From assembly GCA_035249985.1 (NCBI GenBank), contig DATFFP010000030.1, forward strand, positions 29,617 through 93,616: 64,000 nt of DNA, in the 5' to 3' direction. Position numbers and translations under genes: made by a program. The DNA comes from JAICNG01 sp035249985 (lineage in GTDB: Bacteria > Gemmatimonadota > Gemmatimonadetes > Gemmatimonadales > Gemmatimonadaceae). This document shows, piece after piece, positions 17,521 to 26,049 of the stretch. Each line of letters begins with the position of its first letter. Positions within the stretch are counted from its first letter, which is position 1. The notes under the pieces are model-generated. The model was not told where the DNA came from. It saw nothing but the letters and a program-made list of their open reading frames with translations, and made no database searches.

Positions 17521-17566
17521 ACCAAAGCAAGGGCGCTGCTTCCTCGTTCCTCGTTCCTCGTTCCTC
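17472..17566. repeat. Heptad inverted-repeat element B1 (GAACGAG type)
   Basis: GAACGAG units at 17475-17502 and the reverse complement CTCGTTC units at 17539-17566 give a perfect 24-bp stem (17479-17502 with 17543-17566) and a 40-nt loop. The element begins inside the stop codon region of the M16 gene, the loop holds the likely ATG of the TonB receptor gene, and the far arm is translated as signal peptide (LVPRSSFLV). Topology matches element A1 although the heptad differs. Confidence 0.9.
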
Positions 17567-19076
17567 ACCGCCTGACTGGCTGTCCCGTGATGTCGCGAAT
17601 CGAGATCTCGCCGAGGTTGAGTGATCGCAGGCCCGCCTCGATTGCCTTCCGGTCGCCCACGACCACCACTGCGAGCTTCGAGGGATCGACGTACCGCTCG
17701 GCCACACGCTGCACATCGGCGACCGTGACCTCCTCGATGCGCTGGACGTAAGAGTTGTAGTAGTCGAGCGGCAGACCGTAGAGAACAACCGGAACGAGCT
17801 GATTCGCGATGTCCCCCGTGGTTTCGAATTCACCGGGCAGCTGGAGTTGCAGATAGGCCTTTGCCTTCTCCAGCTCCGTCTCCGGGACGGCCTCCCGAAT
17901 GGCGCGGAGCTCCTTCATGAACTCGATCAGCGACGAATCACTCTTCGCACCGACGACTTCGGCCCGGGCCGTGAATGGTCCCGCCGAGCGACGCATGGAG
18001 AACCCCGAGCTCGCGCCATAGGTGTATCCGTGCGTTTCGCGCAGGTTCGTCATCAGGCGACTCGTGAATGCGCCGCCAAGAATCGTGTTCATCACCTGAA
18101 TGGCGAAGTAATCGTCAGTCGAGCGCGGAACCCCTACCGAGCCAATGCGAACCGATGACTGAGGAGCGCCCGGCTTGTCGATGAGATAGATCGCCGTCGC
18201 GAGGCCCGCCGGCGGGTCCGTGTATCGCGGCGCCGGCACGTTCCCGGGAGCCCAGCTCCCGAAGAGTGTGCGCACCCGCCGCTCGACATCATCCGCCGTG
18301 ACATCGCCGACGACGATCAGCGTCGCGTTGTTAGGCCGATAGTAGGTCTGATAGAAGCGCTGGATGTCGGCGCGGGCGATCGCGCGCGTTGATGCCTCGG
18401 TACCGGTGAGGGGCCGGCCATAGGGATGGCGCTCGCCGTAGAGAATCGACGCATACGCGCGATCGGCGATCTGAGGCGCGCGATCCTTCAGCTGCAGCAG
18501 ATCGGTCAGTCGCTCCTTCCGCAGCCGCTCGAGGTCACTGACCGGGAAAGTCGGGCGAAGCGCGACATCGGCGAACAGCGCCATCGCGCTGTCGAGCACC
18601 GCAACCGGCGCGTGCAGCGAAACGATCGACTGATCCCACCCACTCCCAGTCCCAACCTGGACGCCGAGGAACGCTTCCTGGTCCGCGATGTCGAGCGAGC
18701 TGCGTCGTCCAGCACCTTCGTCCAGCATCGATGCCGTGAGCGTTGCCACGCCCGCCTTGTTCCCGGGATCGCCTTCGCCACCTGTCTTTACGACCAGGAT
18801 CATGTCGACCAGCGGGAGCTCATGATGCTCGACGACGAGAACCTCGAGCCCGTTGTCGAGTTGGCGACGCGTCACCGGGGGCAGCGTCAGCCGACCCAGC
18901 GCCCCGATGGCCGGCGGCTTCGTTCGATCGAATGTCGGGGCCCGAGGCGTATCGACCGCCACGGCGATCGGCGGCGTGACTGGAGCCGGGACGGGCTCGG
19001 GGGTCGGCGCCTGGGCGCATGCGCCAGCAAGGCCGCCGAGGATCGCGGCCGTTAGGCAGTTACGGAATCCGGACAT
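17565..19076 (-). CDS. M16 family peptidase-like lipoprotein, non-catalytic subunit
   Basis: 503 residues. The N-terminus MSGFRNCLTAAILGGLAGAC ends in a lipobox with Cys20, so it is probably lipid-anchored in the envelope. The M16 fold starts at LDNGLEVLVVEHHELPLVDM. The zinc site is absent: GNKAGVATLTASMLDEG stands in place of HxxEH. The C-terminal half has the family region KPGAPQSSVRIGSVGVPR and LRETHGYTYGASSGF. It overlaps the start of nothing downstream but follows the catalytic gene 19060-20427 with a 17-nt overlap, so the two are translationally linked and likely form an envelope heterodimer. Confidence 0.9.
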   Translation of the reverse strand: MSGFRNCLTAAILGGLAGACAQAPTPEPVPAPVTPPIAVAVDTPRAPTFDRTKPPAIGALGRLTLPPVTRRQLDNGLEVLVVEHHELPLVDMILVVKTGGEGDPGNKAGVATLTASMLDEGAGRRSSLDIADQEAFLGVQVGTGSGWDQSIVSLHAPVAVLDSAMALFADVALRPTFPVSDLERLRKERLTDLLQLKDRAPQIADRAYASILYGERHPYGRPLTGTEASTRAIARADIQRFYQTYYRPNNATLIVVGDVTADDVERRVRTLFGSWAPGNVPAPRYTDPPAGLATAIYLIDKPGAPQSSVRIGSVGVPRSTDDYFAIQVMNTILGGAFTSRLMTNLRETHGYTYGASSGFSMRRSAGPFTARAEVVGAKSDSSLIEFMKELRAIREAVPETELEKAKAYLQLQLPGEFETTGDIANQLVPVVLYGLPLDYYNSYVQRIEEVTVADVQRVAERYVDPSKLAVVVVGDRKAIEAGLRSLNLGEISIRDITGQPVRR

Positions 19077-20427
19077 CGCCCATCTCCTTCACCATGAGGT
19101 CGGGTTTCCCTTCGGGCACGATGGTCAGAACGACCTTGGGCTTGCCGAGGTAGTCTCGAACGACGCGCTGGATATCCGCCGCCGTCACCGCATCATATCG
19201 CGCAGCATCCTGGCGCACGTAGTCCGGCGTTCCCGCGTAATAATTGTAGGAGTTGAGCTGATCGGCCTTGCCGTTGACGCTGGCCAGGCGATCCAGGAAT
19301 TGCGCGCGATAGCTGTTCTGTGCCCGCGCGAGCTCTCGATCCGTGACCGTCTGACTGCTCAGCTTTCTGATTTCCTCGTTGACCAGCTGAGCCATTCGCG
19401 CCGGAGTCTGTCCCGGCTTCGGCGTGACGCTCACCATGAACATGCCCTCACGCCCGCTCATCTGGAACGCGTTGACGTCCTGCGCGACCTGCATTTCATA
19501 CACGAGACGCTTGTACAGCCGCGAGTTCTTGTCCCCCGCCAGCACGTAGGCCAGCAAGTCGAGCGAGGCATCGTCGGCGTGAAAGAGCTTCACGGAGGGC
19601 CACGCATAGTACAGGCGCGGCAGCTGGACCTTGTCTTCCAGCACGAGGAACGTGTCCTTCGGGATCGTGACCTCCTTGAGCGAAGGTCGCGTCGGCATCG
19701 CGGGGCCGCGTGGAATTTCGCCGAAGTAGCGCTGAACCCACACCTTCACCGAATCACGGTTGAAATCGCCCGCAATGGCCAGCGTTGCGTTGTTCGGCGC
19801 GTAGTACGTGCGGAAGAATTGGGTGACATCGTCGAGTGACGCCGCCGACAGATCGGCCATCGAGCCGATGGTCGGCCACGAGTACGGGTGGCCGACGGGA
19901 AACACCGCGGCCAGCACCGTCTCGAACGCTCGGCCATACGGAACGTTGTCGACACGCTGGCGGCGCTCGTTTTTGACGACGTCGCGCTGCACATCGAGCT
20001 TGGCCTGATCCATCGTCGGAAGTAGCCAGCCCATCCGGTCCGCCTCGAGCCACAAGGCGAGCGGAAGCGCGTTCGACGGCATCCACTCGAAGTAGTTCGT
20101 TCGGTCCTGGGATGTCGATCCATTGTTGTTGGCGCCGGCCGCTTCCAGCCACTGGTCGAAGGCGCCCACGGGGACGTGCTGCGACCCCATGAACATCACG
20201 TGCTCGAAGAGGTGCGCGAACCCGGTGCGTCCGGGCTGCTCATCGGCGGACCCCACATGGTACCAGACGTTGACCGCCACCATCGGTGTGGAGCGATCCT
20301 CGTGAAGGATCACGGTCAGCCCATTGCCGAGCGTGTACCGCTCGTGCGTCAGCGACGGAATTCCCTGGGCCGCCGCCGCCGTCGCGGCAAGTGCGCACCC
20401 GGCCATGGCCAACATCGCGTATCTCAC
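19060..20427 (-). CDS. M16 family zinc metallopeptidase, exported catalytic subunit
   Basis: 455 residues with a signal peptide (MRYAMLAMAGCALAATAAAAQG). HxxEH is present as HLFEH (residues 72-76) and the third zinc ligand is Glu154 in VVKNERR. Together with the following lipoprotein subunit it should form a periplasmic or outer-membrane-facing M16 peptidase acting on small proteins or peptides. The start overlaps the stop of the YdcF-like gene (ATGA). It is closely similar in layout to the cytoplasmic-looking pair at 11.6-14.4 kb, suggesting ancient duplication and compartment change. Confidence 0.93.
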   Translation of the reverse strand: MRYAMLAMAGCALAATAAAAQGIPSLTHERYTLGNGLTVILHEDRSTPMVAVNVWYHVGSADEQPGRTGFAHLFEHVMFMGSQHVPVGAFDQWLEAAGANNNGSTSQDRTNYFEWMPSNALPLALWLEADRMGWLLPTMDQAKLDVQRDVVKNERRQRVDNVPYGRAFETVLAAVFPVGHPYSWPTIGSMADLSAASLDDVTQFFRTYYAPNNATLAIAGDFNRDSVKVWVQRYFGEIPRGPAMPTRPSLKEVTIPKDTFLVLEDKVQLPRLYYAWPSVKLFHADDASLDLLAYVLAGDKNSRLYKRLVYEMQVAQDVNAFQMSGREGMFMVSVTPKPGQTPARMAQLVNEEIRKLSSQTVTDRELARAQNSYRAQFLDRLASVNGKADQLNSYNYYAGTPDYVRQDAARYDAVTAADIQRVVRDYLGKPKVVLTIVPEGKPDLMVKEMGDVRIP

Positions 20428-21029
20428 TGCGACCTCCGTTCGAAGATGTACGCGAGCGGTACCTTCACCGACTCGCTGATCATGTACTTCCAGTGCTCCT
20501 CCCGATTCGACGTAATCGGGCTCGTGCGAGTCGGCGAGGTATACGGCTCCAGTCCAAAGCGCCTTGCCAGAATAGACAGTCGAAGCATGTGAAAGGGATC
20601 ACTCACGAGAATCACCGAGCTTTGCTCTCGGTCCTCCATGATCCGCGCCACCGCGCGCATCGATTCGCTCGTCGTCCGCCCTTTGATCTCGACTACGATA
20701 GCACGGTCGGGCACTCCTTTCGACATCGCGTATTTTCGCGCGACGGCTGCTTCACTGGTGGTGTCCCCTACCCCTGTCCCGCCCGTAAGGATCAGGGTTG
20801 GGGCCAAGCCGCGCTTCCACAGGGACACGGCGTGGTCTACGCGGGCCCGAAGCACCGGCGATGGCCGGCCGACGTACTGCGCCGCCCCCAATACCACGAT
20901 TGCATCAGCCCGCCGAGCCTCATCACGCCGCCCGACGCGATCCACCAGTACCATCGAGATGGCCCACGCGACCAGCACGACGGCCGCGGTGGCGACCGTC
21001 ATGCGGAGGTAGGAGCGCGGCTTCGGCAT
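20424..21029 (-). CDS. YdcF-like (DUF218) membrane-anchored protein
   Basis: 201 residues. One N-terminal membrane segment (VATAAVVLVAWAISMVLV) then the DUF218 domain: ADAIVVLGAAQYVGRPSPVL, LILTGGTGVGDTTSEA, ESMRAVARIME and VILVSDPFHMLRL. The family includes ElyC and SanA, linked to peptidoglycan and envelope integrity, and YdcF; the biochemical reaction is not established. It precedes and overlaps the exported M16 pair, so a shared envelope role is possible. Confidence 0.88.
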   Translation of the reverse strand: MPKPRSYLRMTVATAAVVLVAWAISMVLVDRVGRRDEARRADAIVVLGAAQYVGRPSPVLRARVDHAVSLWKRGLAPTLILTGGTGVGDTTSEAAVARKYAMSKGVPDRAIVVEIKGRTTSESMRAVARIMEDREQSSVILVSDPFHMLRLSILARRFGLEPYTSPTRTSPITSNREEHWKYMISESVKVPLAYIFERRSQ

Positions 21030-21079
21030 CCGGGGAAGCTACGACGGCACGCGCACGCGGTGAAGCCTCACCTCACGAG

Positions 21080-21679
21080 CTATTCGGCGAGGCCGAGGAG
21101 TGCGAGCCAGAGCACGTCGAACGCGGCTCGCGCGTCTGCTCCACCCGTACCGGCAGGCGAGCACGCCAGGCCATCGACGAATGCCACGAGTAGATCTCCC
21201 AGCAGCACGGCCGGAACCCGCGGCCGAAGCGCCAGGAGAGAGAACAGTCGCTCCGCGCTCGCGGTCGCCGCCACGCGCCGCATTCGCATGGCCGCTGCGG
21301 TGGCCGGCCGCACACCGCCCCCGCGCCACCCAGCGAGCTCGACGAGTGCGCGGACATGTCCTCGCGCCAGCTCGGCCTCGAGCCAGCGCCACAGATCATC
21401 GATGGCACCCTGCGGCGTCGATCGCGCCAGTGCGGCCTGCTCGCGCCTCACGAGTCCCTCGGTAATCCATACGACGAGCCGGACCAGCAGCGTGTCCTTG
21501 TCCTGGAAGTGGTAGTGAATCAGCCCCTTGCTCACGCCCGCCTCCTCGGCCACCTCCTGCATCGTCATCGCACTCGCTCCCGAGATAGCCAGCCGCGTGG
21601 CGGCGGCCTTCAGGATCCGCTCTGTCGCGTCTGCGCGCGCGCGCGCGCCGGGAAGTGGGACCGGAGGCAGCGTTGTCAT
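21080..21679 (-). CDS. TetR family transcriptional regulator
   Basis: 199 residues. The N-terminal HTH is clear: TERILKAAATRLAISGASAM, then MQEVAEEAGVSKGLIHYHF and QDKDTLLVRL (about residues 18-66). The C-terminal ligand-binding half is poorly conserved. Most family members repress a neighbouring gene until a small ligand binds. It starts 2 nt after the stop of the beta-CASP nuclease gene, so it may be carried on that transcript; the target is not visible. Confidence 0.92.
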   Translation of the reverse strand: MTTLPPVPLPGARARADATERILKAAATRLAISGASAMTMQEVAEEAGVSKGLIHYHFQDKDTLLVRLVVWITEGLVRREQAALARSTPQGAIDDLWRWLEAELARGHVRALVELAGWRGGGVRPATAAAMRMRRVAATASAERLFSLLALRPRVPAVLLGDLLVAFVDGLACSPAGTGGADARAAFDVLWLALLGLAE

Positions 21680-21681
21680 CG

Positions 21682-23064
21682 TCAGCTCTGGACCGTTGTG
21701 AATTGCTCGGGACAGCTGACCCGATAGCCTCCTTCGCGCAGCCGTTCGGCCAGCGCATCCTGCGGGCCCGGCTCGCCGTGAACGAGGTAAATGTCGCGCA
21801 GCGCCGGTGACGTCGAACGAACCGTATCGAGCCAGCGAACGAGCTCGGTACGGTCGGCGTGCGCACTGTACCCGTCGAGCACCTCCACCTGGGCGCGCAG
21901 CGGGACCTCGTCACCGTGAATCGTGATCGTCGGCCGCCGCTCCACGATCCGTCGGCCAAGGGTGTGCTCAGCCTGAAAGCCGACGATGAGAATCGTGTTT
22001 CTGGGATTCGAGGCGCCGTGCTTGAGGTGATGCACGATCCGTCCGGCTTCCGCCATCCCCGAGGGGGCAATGATCACCATGGGACCGACGGCATTGTTCA
22101 GGGCCTTCGATTCCTCCGCCTGACGAGTATAATGGGCCTGCTGAAAGCGAAAGAGTGTCTGGACACGCTGCACGAAATCCTCGGTGCGATCGAAGACCTC
22201 CGGATGAGTCTCGAACACCGCGGTCGCCTCGATGGCCAGGGGACTGTCGATATAGATGGGAATCGCGGGAATCTCGCCGGCCAGTGCCAGCGAGTGGAGG
22301 TCGTAGACGATCTCCTGAGCACGACCCACCGCGAATGCCGGAATGAGAATGCGGCCGCCTCGTGCGGCCGTCTCGGTCACGATCCTGGCCAGCGCCTGAC
22401 GGGCCGACGTGTACGGCGCATGATCCCGATCGCCATACGTCGATTCCATGATGACGACGTCGGCTCCCTGGGGAGCTTTGGGATCCCGAATGATCGGAAG
22501 CCCGCTTCGTCCGATGTCTCCCGAGAACACGAGGCGTTGCTTTCGTCCTGCGTCCTCGACATCGAGAACGACGGACGCAGAGCCGAGGATGTGACCCGCG
22601 TCGACGAAGGTCACGCGAACGCCAGTGGTGACCTCGAATGCCTTCTCGTACGGGACGCCCGCCATGAGGTCCGCCGCGCGGGTCGCGTCGACCATCGAGT
22701 ACAGGGGCGGAACGACACCCTTGCGGTGCCGGGCGAGGAACTCGGCATCCTTCTCCTGAATGTGCGCGGAGTCGGCAAGCATGATGACGGCAAGGTCACG
22801 GGTCGCTGCCGTACACCAGATCGTTCCGCGATATCCTTCCCGCACCAGCAGTGGAATGCGCCCGGCGTGATCGATGTGTGCATGCGAGAGAACGATCGTA
22901 TCGATCCGAGACACATCCAACGGCAAGCGCAGGTTCTTTTCGTGCGTCTCGTTCCGCCGCCCCTGAAAGAGACCACAATCGAGCAGGATGTGCTTTCCAT
23001 TCACGTGTACGATGTGGCACGATCCGGTGACTTCGCGTGCGGCGCCGGCGAACGTGATCTCCAT
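21682..23064 (-). CDS. Metallo-beta-lactamase fold RNA-processing nuclease (beta-CASP family)
   Basis: 460 residues. Metal site SHAHIDHAG (His61, His63, Asp65, His66), then GSASVVLDVE for the next His motif, and the beta-CASP insertion with IIAPSGMAEAGRIVHHLKHG and GYSAHADRTELVRWL. This matches the YSH1/CPSF73-like bacterial group related to RNase J and TTHA0252, which cut RNA endo- or exonucleolytically. It could also act on other substrates, but the GYSAHAD motif strongly favours nucleic-acid processing. It lies upstream of the TetR gene. Confidence 0.92.
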   Translation of the reverse strand: MEITFAGAAREVTGSCHIVHVNGKHILLDCGLFQGRRNETHEKNLRLPLDVSRIDTIVLSHAHIDHAGRIPLLVREGYRGTIWCTAATRDLAVIMLADSAHIQEKDAEFLARHRKGVVPPLYSMVDATRAADLMAGVPYEKAFEVTTGVRVTFVDAGHILGSASVVLDVEDAGRKQRLVFSGDIGRSGLPIIRDPKAPQGADVVIMESTYGDRDHAPYTSARQALARIVTETAARGGRILIPAFAVGRAQEIVYDLHSLALAGEIPAIPIYIDSPLAIEATAVFETHPEVFDRTEDFVQRVQTLFRFQQAHYTRQAEESKALNNAVGPMVIIAPSGMAEAGRIVHHLKHGASNPRNTILIVGFQAEHTLGRRIVERRPTITIHGDEVPLRAQVEVLDGYSAHADRTELVRWLDTVRSTSPALRDIYLVHGEPGPQDALAERLREGGYRVSCPEQFTTVQS

Positions 23065-23187
23065 GCACTTCTCGGCTCGAGGATCGGTCAGTGTGGCACT
23101 CCTGCACGGAAGTGTAAAGGCCAGCTGAAAGTAGTTTCGCGCGCATCAGCGTGATATGTTGGTCGCCGCGATCAACGGAGAAGGCGT

Positions 23188-24426
23188 ATGACCTCTGGGG
23201 CCCTCGCCACCCGATTGACTTCGACCCTCACGGCTGAACCGGATCTCGGGCGCTGGCGTGACGAAACGCCAGGGTGCGCGCATCGAAATCATCTCAACAA
23301 TGCCGGCGCTGCTCTCATGCCGGCCGCGGTGCTTCGCGCGATCGATGATCACCTGAGGTTGGAAGCGCACATTGGTGGCTACGAAGCTGCGGAAGAGCGC
23401 ATGGCGCAGACAGACTCCGCCTATGAGTCCATTGCCGGCCTCGTCAACGCCAACGCGCGGAATATCGCCATCACGTCGAGCTCGACAGCGGCATTCATCC
23501 AGGCGCTGTCAACGATCGACTTCGCGCCGGGCGACGTCATCCTCACATCGCGATGCGATTACACATCGAATCAGCTTCACTACCTGTCGCTCGCCCGCCG
23601 GCACGGTGTACGTGTCTTCCGCGCGGAGGATCTCCCTGAAGGTGGCGTCGATCCCGACTCCGTAAGAGCCATCGCGCGACAAACGCGGCCGAAACTTGTC
23701 GCCATATCATGGGTGCCGACCAACTCCGGTCTCGTGCAGGACGTCGGAAGCATCGGCGAGATCTGCGAGGACCTCGCGCTGCCGTACCTCGTCGATGCCT
23801 GTCAGGCTGCGGGGCAGCTTCCGATCGATGTGAGTCGCGTCCGGTGCGATTTCCTCTCCGCGACGGCCCGAAAGTTCCTCCGAGGCCCGCGCGGCATAGC
23901 ATTCCTGTATGTGTCCGATCGAGCGTTGGCACGTGGGGACCACCCGTTGTACGTCGACATGCGGGGCGCGACATGGACGGGGCCGAATGCGCTTTCACTC
24001 GTCGACGACGCCCGTCGCTTCGAGGACTGGGAGTTTCCGTATGCGCTGGTCCTCGGATTGGGCGCGGCCGTGGAATACGCCAGCTCGATTGGCATTCCGC
24101 GCGGAGGAGGACGCGCGCTCGCACTGGCGAGCTACCTCCGGGATCGGCTCACGACGATCGACGGCGCTCGCGTGCTCGATCGTGGTCGAGAACGGTGCGC
24201 GATCGTTACCGTCGACATCCAAGGCTGGGACGCAACACACATCGTCGCCGAGTTGCGACGCAGACACATCAACAGCTCGGCGTCGCTCGCGTGGTACGCG
24301 CTGATCGACATGGCTGAAAAGCACGCGGAGTCAGCGGTGCGCTTGTCTCCGCACTACTACAACACGCTCGAGGAGGTCGACGCTGCCGTCGAAGCGCTTC
24401 GCGAAATCGCCGCCGCACGGAGCTGA
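23188..24426 (+). CDS. Class V PLP-dependent aminotransferase (cysteine desulfurase-like)
   Basis: 412 residues. The N-terminus HLNNAGAALMP is typical of class V fold-type I enzymes. The pyridoxal phosphate Lys is Lys229 in SATARKFLRGPRG, following VDACQAAGQLPIDV with its cofactor Asp. Family members include cysteine desulfurases, selenocysteine lyases, EgtE-type C-S lyases and isopenicillin N epimerase-like proteins. A Cys loop typical of IscS/SufS is not evident, so an actual desulfurase role is open. ATG 23188 is preceded by GGAGAAGG, a strong ribosome site. A GNAT-like frame follows immediately. Confidence 0.88.
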   Translation: MTSGALATRLTSTLTAEPDLGRWRDETPGCAHRNHLNNAGAALMPAAVLRAIDDHLRLEAHIGGYEAAEERMAQTDSAYESIAGLVNANARNIAITSSSTAAFIQALSTIDFAPGDVILTSRCDYTSNQLHYLSLARRHGVRVFRAEDLPEGGVDPDSVRAIARQTRPKLVAISWVPTNSGLVQDVGSIGEICEDLALPYLVDACQAAGQLPIDVSRVRCDFLSATARKFLRGPRGIAFLYVSDRALARGDHPLYVDMRGATWTGPNALSLVDDARRFEDWEFPYALVLGLGAAVEYASSIGIPRGGGRALALASYLRDRLTTIDGARVLDRGRERCAIVTVDIQGWDATHIVAELRRRHINSSASLAWYALIDMAEKHAESAVRLSPHYYNTLEEVDAAVEALREIAAARS

Positions 24427-24478
24427 GCTTCGCCTCGCTTTTCGTCCGCTCACCGTCGACCGCTGGCCAGACCTCGAG

Positions 24479-25003
24479 TTGCTGTTCGGAGAGCGCGGCG
24501 GGTGTGGAGGCTGCTGGTGCATGACGTGGCGACTCCCCCGCGCCCAGTACGAACGGGGAAAGGGAGCCGCCAACCGCGCTGCATTCAAGCGGCGTGTGCG
24601 ATCCGGTGTGCCGCCGGGAGTCCTCGCCTACCTCGACGACGATCCAGTGGGTTGGTGCGCCGTGGCGCCCCGGGCGGAATACGACTACCTCGCCCGATCC
24701 CGCGTTCTCCGGCCTCTCGATGACCGACCGGTATGGTCGATTTCCTGTCTCCTGGTGGCGAAGCCACACCGTGGCCGCGGCATTTCCGTGCGGCTTCTAC
24801 AGGCGGCCGTGCACATGGCCGGTGAGTCCGGCGCCGAGATTGTCGAGGGCTATCCCGTTCTCGCGCGTTCCGGGCGAATGCCCGACGCCTTTGCGTGGAC
24901 CGGAACACTTCCGGCGTTCCGCGCGGCCGGCTTCGAGGAGGTTGCCCGCGGCTCACCGACGCGGCCGATCATGCGGGCGTACCCCGCCCGCGTCACTCGT
25001 TAG
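24479..25003 (+). CDS. GNAT family N-acetyltransferase, start uncertain
   Basis: 174 residues from TTG 24479. The GNAT core is VSISCLLVAKPHRGRGISVRLL, with RGRGIS as the acetyl-CoA loop, and the opening FGERGGCGGCWCMTWRLPR. Homologues of this subgroup usually start about 18 residues earlier with a phrase like FRPLTVDRWPDLELLFG, and that phrase is present here upstream of 24479 in the same frame. But no ATG, GTG or TTG occurs in that frame between about 24374 and 24479; the frame runs back into the aminotransferase gene. Either a rare start codon is used or a sequence change has removed it. Substrate unknown. Confidence 0.75.
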   Translation: MLFGERGGCGGCWCMTWRLPRAQYERGKGAANRAAFKRRVRSGVPPGVLAYLDDDPVGWCAVAPRAEYDYLARSRVLRPLDDRPVWSISCLLVAKPHRGRGISVRLLQAAVHMAGESGAEIVEGYPVLARSGRMPDAFAWTGTLPAFRAAGFEEVARGSPTRPIMRAYPARVTR

Positions 25004-25175
25004 GAGGCGCGGCTGCCCGGCGGCTGAAGACGACGGTCAGGCGTGTTGCTCCCTGTGCAATCATCGCCGGCTCCCAGCCGCCACGGCTGCGTTCGTTCAG
25101 GAGATCGGTGAGGGCATCCTCATCCTCCTGCACGTGCCGCGTCAGCTTGAGGATCACCGCCTGATATTCGTTCAT
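24993..25175 (-). CDS. Small protein resembling DUF4177
   Basis: 60 residues from ATG 25175. MNEYQAVILKLTRH then LLNERSRGGWEPAMI and RLTVVFSRR resembles the DUF4177 pattern (E-Y-x-V at the start, GWE in the middle). Function unknown. Its tail overlaps the 3' end of the convergent GNAT gene by 11 bp. The frame could be extended to 25280 but that would cross the upp start region. Confidence 0.6.
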   Translation of the reverse strand: MNEYQAVILKLTRHVQEDEDALTDLLNERSRGGWEPAMIAQGATRLTVVFSRRAAAPPNE

Positions 25176-25279
25176 GGGCGGGAAGGTACTTCGGGCGGCG
25201 GGTAGCGGGTAGCCCGCGCGGTCCGCCATAATGGGACCGACTCCCGTGTCTGCTCGTTTGGCAATCCTGACTTCCGGCA

Positions 25280-25927
25280 ATGGACACTGCGCCCGCGTTC
25301 CCGACGCTCTCCATCACGCGGCACCCGCTCATTCAGCATAAGCTGACGATCCTCCGTGACCGGCGGACCCCGACGAAAATCTTCAAGGAGCTGGTCGATG
25401 AGATCGCCATGCTCATGGCGTACGAGGCGACGAGTGGCCTGCAGCTCGAAGCAGTGCCCGTCGAGACACCCCTGGAGCCCGCGACCGGATGGCAGGTGAG
25501 TGGCAAGAAGCTCACGCTCGTTCCGATTCTCCGCGCCGGCCTGGGGATGGTCGAGGGAATCCTGCGACTCGTGCCTGGGGCACGGGTTGGGCATATCGGG
25601 CTGTACCGTGATCATGACACCCTCGAGCCGGTGGACTACTACTTCAAGGTGCCAAGCGACGCGGCTGAACGTGATTTTTTCGTGCTCGACCCAATGCTCG
25701 CAACCGGTGGGAGTGCGGCGGCAGCGGTGACTTCACTCAAAAGGGCAGGGGCGACGAGGATCCGCTTTCTATGCCTCGTCGCTGCACCCGAGGGAGTGCG
25801 TCGGCTCGCCAAAGCGCACCCCGACGTACCCGTCTACTGCGCATCGCTCGACCGCGAGCTCAATACGCACGGATACATCCTGCCAGGCCTCGGGGATGCG
25901 GGGGACCGGCTGTTCGGGACCCGCTAG
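25280..25927 (+). CDS. upp: Uracil phosphoribosyltransferase
   Basis: 215 residues. Uracil plus PRPP gives UMP (pyrimidine salvage). The PRPP loop is DPMLATGGSAAAAV near residue 137. Other UPRT marks are TRHPLIQHKLTILRDRRT at the N-terminus, LVPILRAGLGMVEGIL and the C-terminal GYILPGLGDAGDRLFGT. Length is normal. It stands alone; no transporter gene for uracil is adjacent. The start ATG lies 105 bp from the divergent small DUF4177-like gene. Confidence 0.97.
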   Translation: MDTAPAFPTLSITRHPLIQHKLTILRDRRTPTKIFKELVDEIAMLMAYEATSGLQLEAVPVETPLEPATGWQVSGKKLTLVPILRAGLGMVEGILRLVPGARVGHIGLYRDHDTLEPVDYYFKVPSDAAERDFFVLDPMLATGGSAAAAVTSLKRAGATRIRFLCLVAAPEGVRRLAKAHPDVPVYCASLDRELNTHGYILPGLGDAGDRLFGTR

Positions 25928-26049
25928 ACGGTGATGCCGTCTGAGGAGAGAAGACGTCAGGCTGGAAGCGAAAAGACCCGGTAGCGAGATCCACCTGCAA
26001 AGTAATGTTCTCTCTCCTCGCCCCCAGCCCAACGCGGACTGCGACTACA

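Noticed and set aside
25950..26025. GAGGAGAGAA and TTCTCTCTCCTC as a long-range hairpin after upp
   Set aside because: Arms are about 50 nt apart and imperfect; no T-tract, so not called a terminator.
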